Both the position numbers and the translations under genes were made by a program. Below the pieces are notes generated by a model, which had not been told where the DNA came from, did no database searches, and worked only from the letters and a program-made list of their open reading frames with translations. Shown here in pieces: positions 9,381 to 18,355 of a stretch of 64,000 nt of DNA (position 1 is its first letter; the number at the start of each line of letters is the position of its first letter). Origin of the DNA: Competibacter_A sp002352125 (GTDB lineage Bacteria; Pseudomonadota; Gammaproteobacteria; Competibacterales; Competibacteraceae); assembly GCA_035441325.1 (NCBI GenBank), contig DAOROA010000004.1, forward strand, positions 1 through 64,000. Direction: 5' to 3'.

Positions 9381-10048
9381 TTCGCCCCTCCCGGCGCGAA
9401 GGCCAATCCATCCAGTTCGTCGCGGCTGTACTGGTGCAACAGATTGACCACGACGACGGTCAGCAAACCCTCGATGATGGCCAGAGGAATCTGGGTCAGC
9501 GCAAACACGCCAGCGAATTTCGCCGCTGCTCCAGCAAAACCGCTGACCGGATCGGGAAACGCCAGGGCTAGTTGCCCGGCGGTCACCAGATAAGTCGCCC
9601 AATCGCCGAGCGCCGCGGCCAAAAACACGCTTACCGCGAGCGGCGCCTTCAAGCACCGGGCGCCGCGAAACGCCGCATAAGCGATCCATGGACCGGCGAT
9701 GGCCATCGAAAACACGTTTGCGCCCAGCGTGGTCAAACCGCCGTGAGCCAGCAACAACGCCTGAAACACCAATACGATGGTTCCCAACAGCGCCATCACG
9801 GAAGGGCCAAACAGAATGGCTCCCAAACCCGTGCCAGTGGGATGAGAACAACTGCCGGTCACCGATGGCAGCTTGAGTGCCGACAACACGAAAGCGAAGG
9901 CGCCGGATGCCGCCAACAGCAATTTGGTTTCGGGCTTTTCCCGCATCAGCCGATTGACGCGACAGGCACTGACGACGACGAATGGCAGGGAAACCGCAGT
10001 CCACGCGGCGGCGTGCAGCGGCGGCAAAAACCCTTCGGCGATATGCAT
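9377..10048 (-). CDS. cbiM: Cobalt transporter substrate-binding membrane subunit CbiM
   Basis: The S component that binds Co2+. The mature N-terminus Met-His-Ile-Ala-Glu-Gly is diagnostic because the N-terminal His coordinates the metal. This fixes the start at the ATG at 10048 rather than 10063. A second metal motif region, SCSHPTGTGLG, is present. It has 223 residues with about six membrane segments. The ribosome binding site GGGAGGT lies 5 nt upstream and is part of a predicted stem (see the riboswitch entries). Confidence 0.94.
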   Translation of the reverse strand: MHIAEGFLPPLHAAAWTAVSLPFVVVSACRVNRLMREKPETKLLLAASGAFAFVLSALKLPSVTGSCSHPTGTGLGAILFGPSVMALLGTIVLVFQALLLAHGGLTTLGANVFSMAIAGPWIAYAAFRGARCLKAPLAVSVFLAAALGDWATYLVTAGQLALAFPDPVSGFAGAAAKFAGVFALTQIPLAIIEGLLTVVVVNLLHQYSRDELDGLAFAPGGAK

Positions 10049-10053
10049 GACAA

Positions 10054-10090
10054 ACCTCCCCATTTCGAGGGCGAAGCTTTGCAGGGAGGT
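10054..10090 (-). promoter_or_regulatory. Stem able to sequester the cbiM ribosome binding site
   Basis: Read on the minus strand, ACCTCCC (10090-10084) is perfectly complementary to the ribosome binding site GGGAGGT (10060-10054), with 23 nt between them. The pair lies between the cobalamin aptamer and the cbiM start, as expected for a translational expression platform. The pairing is seen in the sequence; its switching role is inferred. Confidence 0.6.
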
Positions 10091-10194
10091 CGTCTTGGGA
10101 AAGCGGTCGCCGCAAAGACTACGGTGTCGACACGCTGGCTAGAGACGGTACGCAACCCCGGAACACCCCGCCCGGAATCAAGGCTGATACTCGA

Positions 10195-10385
10195 CACCGG
10201 CAGGTCTCCTGGCTTACAGGTCCTCGTCGCTCGCCCAGCCTTCCCAGCCTTTTCGGCCAGTGGCGCGCGGGGGGCGCGACTCGCTGTTCACAGTTGCGGG
10301 GGCAGCTCTGGAATCGGCGCCCGAAGGCGGCCACACCAGATTCCCTTTTAATCCCCATCGGGCCGAAAGCCTTCGGGAACCCATG
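10195..10385 (-). ncRNA. Cobalamin riboswitch upstream of cbiMNQO
   Basis: The minus strand carries the conserved B12 box AGCCAGGAGACCTGCC (10214-10199). Upstream of it are the core elements AAAAGGGAAT, GGTG, and GCTGCCCCCGCAACTG of the cobalamin aptamer, in the right order. It sits about 150 nt before cbiM and so should lower cobalt import when adenosyl- or methylcobalamin is abundant. The outer boundary is approximate because the P1 stem was not resolved. Confidence 0.9.
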
Positions 10386-10693
10386 TCGCTAGCGTAGCGA
10401 TGCTAACGCCCGACCAGCGACGGCGTCAACGTCGTCGCTCGTTCTAGGCTATCTTTCGAACCGTCCAGCGCGCCACGCCGGCGGTCGGCGATGTCCGGAA
10501 CGAAGCACATCCTTTCGAAATTCGCCTAATTCGCCCGATAAAAATCATCTAAACCATTCATGAGCCGTCGAAACAACGACACGCTTGCAAGACCGGTTCA
10601 TTGAGTTCGATAATTGTGCAGCGCACAATAGGACTGCGATGCTGCCTGCGATGTCGCCGCGCGCAACCAATACGCCGGGAGGGATATATCTGC
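10386..10693. other. Intergenic region between the riboswitch and the receiver gene
   Basis: About 300 nt without a convincing gene. It should hold the cbi operon promoter (minus) and the promoter of the receiver gene (plus). It contains the inverted repeat ATTGTGC-AGC-GCACAAT at 10613-10629, listed separately. The last 20 nt carry GGGAGGG, the ribosome binding site of the next gene. Confidence 0.5.
10613..10629. promoter_or_regulatory. Inverted repeat, possible operator
   Basis: A perfect 7-bp inverted repeat ATTGTGC-AGC-GCACAAT lies 65 nt before the receiver gene start. Its size and position suit a dimeric regulator, but no specific regulator is recognised. Confidence 0.35.
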
Positions 10694-11074
10694 ATGAACG
10701 CCAAACGTCTATTGATTGTCGATGACGAGCCAAGCTTTGGCGAGTTCGTTCGCCGCGTCGCTCTCGATCTCGGTTACGAAGTGGCGGTGACCACCAGCGC
10801 CCACGCTTTTCAGCAATACTATACCGACTTCCGGCCGACCACGATTATCCTCGATATGGTCATACCCGAGATCGATGGCAACGAATTGCTGCTTTGGTTG
10901 TTGCAACAGGGCTACGCAGACGATTTAATCATCGTTACAGGCTTCAGTCCCGACTATGCCCAAGACGCCAGAACCCTAGCCGAATTCAAGGGGTTGAACG
11001 CGGTCAGCACGCTGGTCAAACCCATCGACCTCGCTCGACTGCGCTCGGCCCTCGGCCGCGAGAACCACGAATGA
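10694..11074 (+). CDS. Stand-alone response regulator receiver protein
   Basis: A 126-residue CheY-like single receiver domain without an output domain. The acidic pair Asp10-Asp11, the phospho-acceptor Asp54, Thr82 and Lys109 are in place. The start is the ATG at 10694 with GGGAGGG upstream; the open frame reaches back to 10601. It lies 105 nt before a hybrid histidine kinase on the same strand, its probable partner. Confidence 0.88.
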   Translation: MNAKRLLIVDDEPSFGEFVRRVALDLGYEVAVTTSAHAFQQYYTDFRPTTIILDMVIPEIDGNELLLWLLQQGYADDLIIVTGFSPDYAQDARTLAEFKGLNAVSTLVKPIDLARLRSALGRENHE

Positions 11075-11179
11075 AGCAGTCGGCGACCCCGGAGCAAAAG
11101 GAACGAAGCGCGGCATCCACACCGCAGCGATCCGGGAACCTCACCTAGACGATCTCGACGATACCACCGGTTGTCGCTC

Positions 11180-13078
11180 ATGCCCGATCAAAAAACCGAT
11201 GCCGAAGTGCTAGCTCGACGGATCGCCGCCCTGGCGGAAGCGACCCATCTCATGGCGACCGGATGCCAAAACGAAGACGTTCCCGTCACCGGTCACGACG
11301 AGATCGATAAATTGGCGCACGCGATCAACATCATGCGCGCCTCGATGATGCAAGCACAGGCCGAATTGCGCGAAGCCATCATCTCGCTCGAACGCAGGAT
11401 CCTCGAACGTACCGCAGAACTGCTGGCCACCAGCGATTCCCTCTCGCAAGAAATAGCGGAACGCAATCAAACCGAGTACGCCTGGCAAGAAAGCGAAGCC
11501 CGGTTGCGCGCCATGACCAGAGCGATTCCCGACCTCGTGCTCGTGATCGACGAAGATGGCTGCTATCGCGAAATCCTGGCGCCAGGCCGAGATTTAGCCG
11601 CGATCCGCAACGCTCCGATCAGAGGGAAATTTCTGAGCGAGGTCCATTCGCCGGAAAGGGCAAAATCGCTTCTCGACGTCATTCACCGCGCCTTGAGAAC
11701 CCAGCAAACCCAGATCGCCGAATACGAGCTCCCGACCGCTTCGGGACTACGCTGGTTCGAATCGCGCATCGCGCCTTTGGACGTGCGGTTCGCCGATCAA
11801 TCGCCCACCACGATCCCCCGAGCCCAAGGGAATCTGTTCGATCCACCCGATCTGCAGCGGTATACCGCCAAATCTGCCACCATCGTGGTCGCTCGCGATG
11901 TCACCCGTCGTAAACGGGCCGAAACACAGCTTCGCCAAGGGCAAAAAATGCAGGCAATCGGCCAGCTCACCGACGGCATCGCCCACGATTTCAACAACCT
12001 GCTGTCGATCATCATGGGCAACCTGGAACTCCTGCACGAGCAGTTGACGGATCAGCCCCGGTTGCACGAACTCGCGCAGCAAGCCTTGAGGGCCGTGGAT
12101 CGGGGCGCCAACCTAACCCGGCGGTTGCTGGTGTTTTCGCGCCGCCAACCCCTGCTGGCGCAACCGACCAACCTGAACAAGCTGGTGCTCGGGATGCTGG
12201 ATTTGATGCGGCGCACGCTGGGCGCCACCATTCGAATCGACACGGTGCTGGCCACCGATCTACGCCCGACGCTGATCGATCCGGACGAGCTAGAAAGCGC
12301 TCTCCTCAATCTGGTGATCAACGCTCGCGACGCCATGCCGCAAGGCGGCAGGCTCAAGCTGGAAACCGCCAATGTCCTGGTCGAGGAAGATGCCGCCTTG
12401 CAGATCGAGGGACGGCCCGGTCCATACGTCATGCTGGTGGTCGGCGACACCGGCTTGGGCATGACGCCCGAAGTACAGGAACGCGTCTTCGAGCCGTTCT
12501 TCACGACCAAGGAGGCCAACAAGGGCAGCGGCTTGGGACTTAGCATGGTTTACGGCCTGGTCAAGCAGTCCGGCGGTCACATCGCCATCGACAGCAAGTT
12601 CGGCCAAGGTACGACGATCCGCCTGTATCTGCCCCCAATCCAAACTCCGACGCACGAGCTGCCGAAACCGCGCGCCGCCGACACCCCTATTCGGGGCTCG
12701 GGCGAAATCATCTTGGTGGTCGAAGACGATCCCGAAGTCCGCCTGTTCGCCGTCAACGCCTTGCGGAGCCTGGGATACGATCCGTTGCAAGCGGGCGATG
12801 CCGCGACGGCGTTGCGGGTACTGGAGACGATTCCCCAGATCGCTTTGTTGTTTACCGACATCATCCTGCCGGGCGAAATGGACGGGATCAAACTGGCCGC
12901 TATAGCGCAACGGCGCTACCCCGGATTGCGCGTGTTGCTCACTTCGGGCTACACCGCACACCCCTTGATCGACAAAGATCAATCGACCGACGGGGTGGAC
13001 ATACTGGCCAAACCTTACCGGAAAGCCGAACTCGGAAACAGGCTGCGCGCGCTGCTCGGTTCGCGCGGCAGCGCCTGA
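11180..13078 (+). CDS. Hybrid sensor histidine kinase (PAS-HisKA-HATPase-REC)
   Basis: A soluble hybrid kinase of 632 residues. In order it has a HAMP-like or coiled N-terminus (to about residue 105), a PAS domain (about 105-245), HisKA with the phospho-His269 in GIAHDFNNLL, a HATPase domain with the N box (NLVINARDAMP) and G boxes (GDTGLGM, GSGLGL), and a C-terminal receiver with Asp559 (FTDIILPGEMDG). No membrane segment or signal peptide is seen, so it should sense a cytoplasmic cue. The ATG at 11180 is preferred over the in-frame TTG at 11171. The signal is unknown. Confidence 0.9.
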   Translation: MPDQKTDAEVLARRIAALAEATHLMATGCQNEDVPVTGHDEIDKLAHAINIMRASMMQAQAELREAIISLERRILERTAELLATSDSLSQEIAERNQTEYAWQESEARLRAMTRAIPDLVLVIDEDGCYREILAPGRDLAAIRNAPIRGKFLSEVHSPERAKSLLDVIHRALRTQQTQIAEYELPTASGLRWFESRIAPLDVRFADQSPTTIPRAQGNLFDPPDLQRYTAKSATIVVARDVTRRKRAETQLRQGQKMQAIGQLTDGIAHDFNNLLSIIMGNLELLHEQLTDQPRLHELAQQALRAVDRGANLTRRLLVFSRRQPLLAQPTNLNKLVLGMLDLMRRTLGATIRIDTVLATDLRPTLIDPDELESALLNLVINARDAMPQGGRLKLETANVLVEEDAALQIEGRPGPYVMLVVGDTGLGMTPEVQERVFEPFFTTKEANKGSGLGLSMVYGLVKQSGGHIAIDSKFGQGTTIRLYLPPIQTPTHELPKPRAADTPIRGSGEIILVVEDDPEVRLFAVNALRSLGYDPLQAGDAATALRVLETIPQIALLFTDIILPGEMDGIKLAAIAQRRYPGLRVLLTSGYTAHPLIDKDQSTDGVDILAKPYRKAELGNRLRALLGSRGSA

Positions 13079-13178
13079 AAAGCGGCTTCGCAACGCTCTC
13101 CTCCACGGGAGCACGTTCGAGGTTGCGGCCAGCCTAACACCGCCGCAACCCCGCGAGCGATATCGTTTCCGCCGCCGT

Positions 13179-15494
13179 TTATTTGTTCGGTGCAGCCGGT
13201 GGTGCAGCCGGTGGTGCAGCCGGTGGTGCAGCCGTAGGAGTAGCCGGTGGTGCAGCCGGTGGTGCAGCCGGTGGCGTAGCCGTAGGAGTAGCCGGCGCGG
13301 ATACCGGGGCGCTATCTTTGGCCCGGAACTGCTCCAACCACTCCTGGAGATAGCCCTCGCGCCAGAGGAAAGCGATGCCGCCGATTAACAACAACAGGAA
13401 CAAGTAGAATTTCCAGGGCGTCTTCTTCTCGGCGAAGGGATCGGTGAACGAACGTTGCGATCCGGGCGGCAGCGCCGCTAAACGAGTGAGCGAGGTTCCA
13501 AACGGGATGTTGATGATGGCCCGGGTGTTGATCGCCCAGCCGTTGGCATCGAGCAGAGGCGCCAAATTGCGCTTGCGAAGCTTGAGATAAGCGATCACCA
13601 CGGAAGGACCGGAGATCAGCAAGATCAGACCAACGATGGCGAGCGGCATCTGCCACGCCTTCAGGCCGAGGAACCCGGTCACCACCGAGGCGATAACGGT
13701 ACCGATGGCGCCGACAGCCAAGCCGATAGCCGCGAAGATACCGGCAAACTTGCCGACATCGAACGGCGCCGCTGCTGGAGCCTTGCCCGCTTCCGCTTTT
13801 TGCGCGGCATCCGCAACTCCCGCCGCGGCTTGGTCGTGAACCGCTTTTTCGCGGGCAGCGGCCATTTTCTCGATCTGTTCCCCGATCATCTTGCCGATGC
13901 GCTTGTAGGGATACCAGAACGCTTGGCGGACGCTGATCGGATGCTCGACGATCTTGACGATGGTGGCATCCCAATCCTGACCGCGCTGATCGAAAAACAC
14001 CCCGTTGCGACCGACCATCAGGTTATCCGCATCGCCGCTGGTGAAGGCGGCCACGATGGTCATTTTTTCGGCGCCGCCCTGGCGCCGGCAATCGCAGTAA
14101 GCCAGATAGGTTCCGCTAAGATGCGCCAGTCCGCTGTGCTTGCCGATATCCTCGATCCGCAAGCACAGCTCGCAGCTCCGCCCGTCGAGATACAGCGTGC
14201 CAACCTGGAAAATGGCTTTGGGGCCTGGCGTGTAGAAATCGCGGAACGAGACGAAGTTGCTCAGCAACCGGAACAGGTCGCGATGATAGCGGACCAACCT
14301 GTCCACCGAATTGATGGCGTTGGCCGCACCCGCGAGCGATTTGTCCTTTTCCACCAACGCGGCCAGCTTTTCCCGGTAGCCGCCCACCAGAATGGTGCGG
14401 ACCCGCTTGATTCCCAGCGCCTCGACAGCAGCGCCTTTCTTTTTGCTTTGCCAAGCCTCGTGGGCGGCAAACATCACGCACAACGCCGCCCATTCGTCGG
14501 CATCCAGGCCGGTTTTATTGCCCAGCAGAGGCTGCACGACTTTCGCGCTAAATTCCGCCATCGGCGCAGTCCAGGCGGGGCTGAGCCCCTTTTCGAGCGG
14601 CAGAGATTTACCGGCCTCGATTTTCGCCAGCGGCAATGCAGCGACCGCTTCCGCGACGGGCGAAAGATTCTGCTTGGCGAGGGCCGCGTATTCCTCCGGC
14701 GTGGGATTCAGCGGCTCGGCGGCGCGCGAATCGAACGCGGCCAGCCGGCAGCGAATAAAATAGTCGTCCACTTTGGCCTTGACCGCCTCGAAGACCGCCA
14801 CGGCCGCCTCGGTTTCTTCGCCGAACGGCAAAATGTTGGCGGCATCGCCTTCCGCCTCCTGCCACCAGTCCGAATACGCCTGAGCCTCAACGAAAAACTG
14901 GTCGATTTTCTCCTGCGACACGCCCGGCTCGCCGCTACGGTCCTCTTCCGACCCAACGCAGGCGATGATGTCTTCGATCACTGTCTGAGTCGCTGCATCG
15001 TCCGCAGCGCTAACGGGGACGATGCCATCGCCGTTAAACCGGGTACTGGCAAATATCTTGGTGGTATCGGCCGTATCTTCGGCGGTGATTGCCGTTGCTT
15101 CTTCCTTACCGAGATTAACCAGAATCTGCCGGGCCGAGGCCAGCAGTTCGGCGCCTTCGGGCACGCCGTCGTCGATAGCGGCCAACGGCAGCACGGCGGC
15201 GCCTTTGGTCAAATCGTCCGGGTTCTTGAGAACGGCGGTAACCCAATCGACGGCGGCGACGATCTCGGGCACGCGGATATGGCCATCGCCGTCACTATCG
15301 ATCAGTTCTAGCGTTTTGCTGTCGATTTCCAGACCGCCGGTCGGGCAACTGAGCGCGGCCCAGAGCTTGGGATCGAGTTGCCCCAGCGATCTCAGATCGG
15401 CTCCGCTTTCCAGACGAACCTGATCGAACCCGCCGGAGCGGAAAAAGCGCCATTTGTGTAAATCACCGCTAACATTTTTCTCGTTATCCGCCAT
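13179..15494 (-). CDS. Large membrane-anchored protein with EF-hand-like motif, function unknown
   Basis: A 771-residue protein I do not recognise by function. The N-terminal region carries an EF-hand-like loop DSDGDGHIRVPE (residues 66-77) and a second weaker one (FNGDGIV). A long soluble region follows. Two hydrophobic segments lie near 583-640, then a conserved-looking stretch (RNLAPLLDANGWAINTRAI), a third membrane segment near 695-713, and a Pro/Ala/Thr-rich low-complexity tail of about 45 residues. The start is the ATG at 15494 with GAGGT upstream. It is divergent from the aquaporin gene. Calcium-responsive envelope function is only a guess. Confidence 0.8.
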   Translation of the reverse strand: MADNEKNVSGDLHKWRFFRSGGFDQVRLESGADLRSLGQLDPKLWAALSCPTGGLEIDSKTLELIDSDGDGHIRVPEIVAAVDWVTAVLKNPDDLTKGAAVLPLAAIDDGVPEGAELLASARQILVNLGKEEATAITAEDTADTTKIFASTRFNGDGIVPVSAADDAATQTVIEDIIACVGSEEDRSGEPGVSQEKIDQFFVEAQAYSDWWQEAEGDAANILPFGEETEAAVAVFEAVKAKVDDYFIRCRLAAFDSRAAEPLNPTPEEYAALAKQNLSPVAEAVAALPLAKIEAGKSLPLEKGLSPAWTAPMAEFSAKVVQPLLGNKTGLDADEWAALCVMFAAHEAWQSKKKGAAVEALGIKRVRTILVGGYREKLAALVEKDKSLAGAANAINSVDRLVRYHRDLFRLLSNFVSFRDFYTPGPKAIFQVGTLYLDGRSCELCLRIEDIGKHSGLAHLSGTYLAYCDCRRQGGAEKMTIVAAFTSGDADNLMVGRNGVFFDQRGQDWDATIVKIVEHPISVRQAFWYPYKRIGKMIGEQIEKMAAAREKAVHDQAAAGVADAAQKAEAGKAPAAAPFDVGKFAGIFAAIGLAVGAIGTVIASVVTGFLGLKAWQMPLAIVGLILLISGPSVVIAYLKLRKRNLAPLLDANGWAINTRAIINIPFGTSLTRLAALPPGSQRSFTDPFAEKKTPWKFYLFLLLLIGGIAFLWREGYLQEWLEQFRAKDSAPVSAPATPTATPPAAPPAAPPATPTAAPPAAPPAAPPAAPNK
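13189..13293 (-). repeat. Tandem 12-nt repeat encoding a Pro/Ala tail
   Basis: Imperfect tandem copies of GGTGCAGCCGGT, interleaved with GTAGGAGTAGCC units, encode the PPAAPPAA/TPTA tail of the unknown 771-residue protein. Such repeats can vary in copy number by slippage in multiples of 4 residues without breaking frame. Confidence 0.8.
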
Positions 15495-15707
15495 CAGAAA
15501 TACCTCAATATGTAAAAAATTATTAGAAGATTTCCGCACCCGAGACTGCTATCCTCCCCGCCGTGCCGGGTGCGTTCGACAAACTCGGGACAGCGCCAGC
15601 AGTGTCGCCTTTCGTACAAGTCAAGGCGAACAACAAAAAGGCTACACCATTGTGTGGGTCCACAGTAAAAATTTGGTTCATCGCAAAAAATCAGGAGGAA
15701 TTTCAAC

Positions 15708-16430
15708 ATGCCGCTTACCAATCGTCTCGCTGCCGAATTCGTCGGTACGCTCTGGCTGGTACTCGGAGGTTGCGGTAGCGCCGTGCTGGCCGCCGTGCAT
15801 ACGGCTTCCGTAGGCTCCAGCACTTTCAACATTGGCATCGCTTTGGTGGGCGTGTCGCTGGCCTTCGGTTTGACCGTGCTGACCATGGCTTTTGCCATCG
15901 GTCATATTTCAGGTTGCCACCTGAACCCCGCCGTCTCGGTCGGCCTGTGGGCTGGCGGCCGTTTCCCGACTGCCGACTTGATCCCCTACATCATCGCCCA
16001 GGTACTCGGCGCTATCGCCGGTGCCGCCATTATTTACCTGATCTTCACCGGCAAAAGCGATTTCTCGACACTCGGCGGCTTCGCGGCCAATGGCTTCGGC
16101 GAACACTCGCCGGGAGGCTACGGAATGAACGCCGCCCTGATTTGCGAAGTGGCGATGACCTTCATGTTCCTGGTCGTCATTCTCGGCTCGACTCACAAAA
16201 ACGCATCCGCCGGCTTTGCTCCCATCGCTATCGGTCTGTGCCTGACGCTGATTCATCTGATCAGTATTCCGGTCACCAATACCTCGGTCAATCCCGCCCG
16301 CAGCACCAGCCAAGCGATTTTCGTCGGCGGCTGGGCTTTGCAACAGTTGTGGCTGTTCTGGGTCGCGCCCATCGCTGGCGCAGCGCTGGCCGGTCTCTTT
16401 TACCGCTGGCTAGCCCCCAATAACGATTGA
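15708..16430 (+). CDS. aqpZ: Aquaporin Z family water channel
   Basis: A 240-residue MIP-family channel with six hydrophobic segments. Both NPA boxes are present: Asn73-Pro-Ala75 (HLNPAVSVG) and Asn195-Pro-Ala197 followed by the selectivity-filter Arg198 (SVNPARSTSQAI). The lack of glycerol-channel features and the NPARS context favour a water-selective AqpZ. AGGAGG lies close upstream of the ATG. A strong terminator follows, so it is probably monocistronic. glpD next to it is on the opposite strand. Confidence 0.95.
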   Translation: MPLTNRLAAEFVGTLWLVLGGCGSAVLAAVHTASVGSSTFNIGIALVGVSLAFGLTVLTMAFAIGHISGCHLNPAVSVGLWAGGRFPTADLIPYIIAQVLGAIAGAAIIYLIFTGKSDFSTLGGFAANGFGEHSPGGYGMNAALICEVAMTFMFLVVILGSTHKNASAGFAPIAIGLCLTLIHLISIPVTNTSVNPARSTSQAIFVGGWALQQLWLFWVAPIAGAALAGLFYRWLAPNND

Positions 16431-16451
16431 ACTGCTTTTCTGCACTAGCTA

Positions 16452-16483
16452 CGGGGCGCGTTGCGACGCGCCCCGTTTTGTTT
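16452..16483 (+). terminator. Rho-independent terminator after aqpZ
   Basis: A perfect 9-bp GC-rich stem CGGGGCGCG-TTGCGA-CGCGCCCCG is followed by TTTTGTTT, 21 nt after the aqpZ stop codon. Confidence 0.9.
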
Positions 16484-16536
16484 CGATTCCCGCAACGGAG
16501 CCAATCCTTTCAGGGTAAGAAAGGCCGCGCTGCTGG

Positions 16537-18141
16537 CTAGCCCAGAAAATACTCGTCGAATTTTTCTCTGGCCCGATCCTCGAACAAAATCTTGCAGGCT
16601 TCCATTAGACCGGGAGCACTCCGAATGTCCTCCCGGCGCAACACGAGGGCGATATTGGAACGCCGACGCAGGAAATCTTCGAGTTTGACGATCCTCTCCC
16701 GGTGCTTCGCCAACTCGATTTCGCAGCGAATATACTCGGTGCCCTGGATCAGTATCTCCGCTTGGCGAGGGTTCTCGCGGATTTCGGCGAGCAGCTCTAA
16801 CGCCCACTGGCCGTAGCGCCGCCACAGGCGGTCGGTCAGACTTTCCGTTGTCTCTGGCGACGCGTGGCGATCGAGGTTCATCAGCTTGGCCTGGCGCAAA
16901 TATTCCGCTCGCGCGGAAGATGGCGGTTCGCCGTACCATTCGCGGTTCCCGCAAGGCATTGCAACCCCCAACTTGCGGACGATTTCGGTCACCTCGTTTC
17001 CCACGTTGATGCAGTCGGTCAGCTTGCCGCCGAAGACGCTGAGATGCGCCCGCGCCCGGTCGAGATCGATCTCGTGCTTGCGGGATAACCGCATCCCGTC
17101 CCGGCCGTCGTCACCCGCTTTGGCCTCGACCACCAGCGGACGGACCCCGCAACGCTCGGCGATGATGTCCGCACGACTCAAAGGCCGCTGGAGATTCAAC
17201 CGCTTGTTGATGTTGTCGAGCACAAATTGCCGGTCTTCGTCCGTGACCGCAGCGAAGAGACTCTCGACCCGGGTGTCGGTGGTACCGATGCAGGTGCGCG
17301 CGCTCAGAGGAATGGCGAAGAACAAACGGCCATCGTCGGCGAAAAAAGCCAGTATCCGCTGGCTTGAAGCGATTTGAGGGACGATCAGGTGAATGCCCTT
17401 GGAAAACAGGTGACGGTGTTCGGTTCGCTCGCCGATCAGCCGATTGTGCTCGTCCACGAACGGACCGGCGGCATTGATCAGCACTCTGGAGCGAATCTCG
17501 AAAATCCTATCGTCGACGATATCCCGCCCCCTGGTGATCCAAAACTCGCCGTCCCGGCGAGCGCCGAGCGATTCGACGTAGTTGGCGGCGATGCAGCCAT
17601 GATTTACTGCCGAGAGCACGAACTGGAACGCGAAGCGCGAATCGCCGTCGGGCAACCAAGCATCGGAGTATTCGAAACCGCCGACGGCATTTTGGGTGTT
17701 GATAACCGGTTCTGCCTGCTGAATCGCCCGCCTGGAAAGTAGCCGGGGAACCTTGGTAAAACCGTTCCCAAACAGCCAGTACACCCAAGCCCCGGCCCAA
17801 AGCAGCAACGGATGCCAGCGAAATCCCCGCTCGATGGTCGCCAGAAAACGGATTTCCCGAACTTGGGAAGGATAGTGGCGAATCAGATGGTTGCGGCTTA
17901 GGCACAACTTTCTGACCAGCGCGTAATCGCGAGTTTCCAGATATTTGATGCCGCCCCAGATCAGGTTCGATGACTGCTGGCTGGTGAAACCGGCGAAATC
18001 GCCCCGGTCGATCAGCGCCACCTGTGCGCCTTTGCCGGACAGCGCGGCAGCGATCGCGGCGCCATTGATGCCACCGCCGACGATCAGGACATCGTGAACC
18101 ACCCGATCCAGTTCCCGAACAGTGCTCTCACGCAGTTGCAT
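16537..18141 (-). CDS. glpD: Aerobic glycerol-3-phosphate dehydrogenase
   Basis: A membrane-associated FAD enzyme that oxidises glycerol-3-phosphate to dihydroxyacetone phosphate and passes electrons to quinone. It has the N-terminal FAD dinucleotide motif VGGGINGAAIA (residues 21-31), FAGFTSQQSSNLIWGGIKYLE and a C-terminal DAO-type domain. With the ATG at 18141 it is 534 residues; the frame is open to 18252. CGGAG lies 9 nt before this ATG. The N-terminus matches family length better than the longer form. Confidence 0.93.
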   Translation of the reverse strand: MQLRESTVRELDRVVHDVLIVGGGINGAAIAAALSGKGAQVALIDRGDFAGFTSQQSSNLIWGGIKYLETRDYALVRKLCLSRNHLIRHYPSQVREIRFLATIERGFRWHPLLLWAGAWVYWLFGNGFTKVPRLLSRRAIQQAEPVINTQNAVGGFEYSDAWLPDGDSRFAFQFVLSAVNHGCIAANYVESLGARRDGEFWITRGRDIVDDRIFEIRSRVLINAAGPFVDEHNRLIGERTEHRHLFSKGIHLIVPQIASSQRILAFFADDGRLFFAIPLSARTCIGTTDTRVESLFAAVTDEDRQFVLDNINKRLNLQRPLSRADIIAERCGVRPLVVEAKAGDDGRDGMRLSRKHEIDLDRARAHLSVFGGKLTDCINVGNEVTEIVRKLGVAMPCGNREWYGEPPSSARAEYLRQAKLMNLDRHASPETTESLTDRLWRRYGQWALELLAEIRENPRQAEILIQGTEYIRCEIELAKHRERIVKLEDFLRRRSNIALVLRREDIRSAPGLMEACKILFEDRAREKFDEYFLG

Positions 18142-18302
18142 AGAATTCTCCGCCGCCAAATTGCGGAACATCCAGCCAACTCGATGCTGCGCGCTACCTC
18201 TCTTCGGTCGAAGAAGGCAAGATTTACCGGCCCTCGATGTCGAAACCGGCAACGAAATGCTGGGGGCAAAAGGTATTGACCATGACGAACCCAGTTTGCG
18301 CC

Positions 18303-18308
18303 TATAAT
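18303..18308 (+). promoter_or_regulatory. Possible -10 element of the cbiX operon
   Basis: A perfect TATAAT lies 48 nt before the cbiX ATG. TTGACC at 18276 is the only -35-like hexamer, but the 21-nt spacer is longer than usual, so the promoter is uncertain. No cobalamin aptamer is visible here. Confidence 0.35.
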
Positions 18309-18355
18309 TTTGCGATACTCGCTAACTTTGCCATCGGACCCCAAACACGACTTCC

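Noticed and set aside
9384..10115. Long frame extension upstream of cbiN
   Set aside because: It overlaps cbiM and lacks motifs; cbiN starts at 9380.
10440..10480. tRNA-like T-loop (GGTTCGAAAG on the minus strand)
   Set aside because: No matching acceptor, D or anticodon stems could be found.
13800..15311. A 503-codon plus-strand frame opposite the 771-residue unknown protein
   Set aside because: The minus-strand product has membrane segments, EF-hand-like loops and a ribosome site; the plus frame shows none.
18276..18308. Strong sigma-70 promoter before cbiX
   Set aside because: The -10 is perfect, but the only -35-like hexamer is 21 nt away, so it is kept only as a low-confidence -10.
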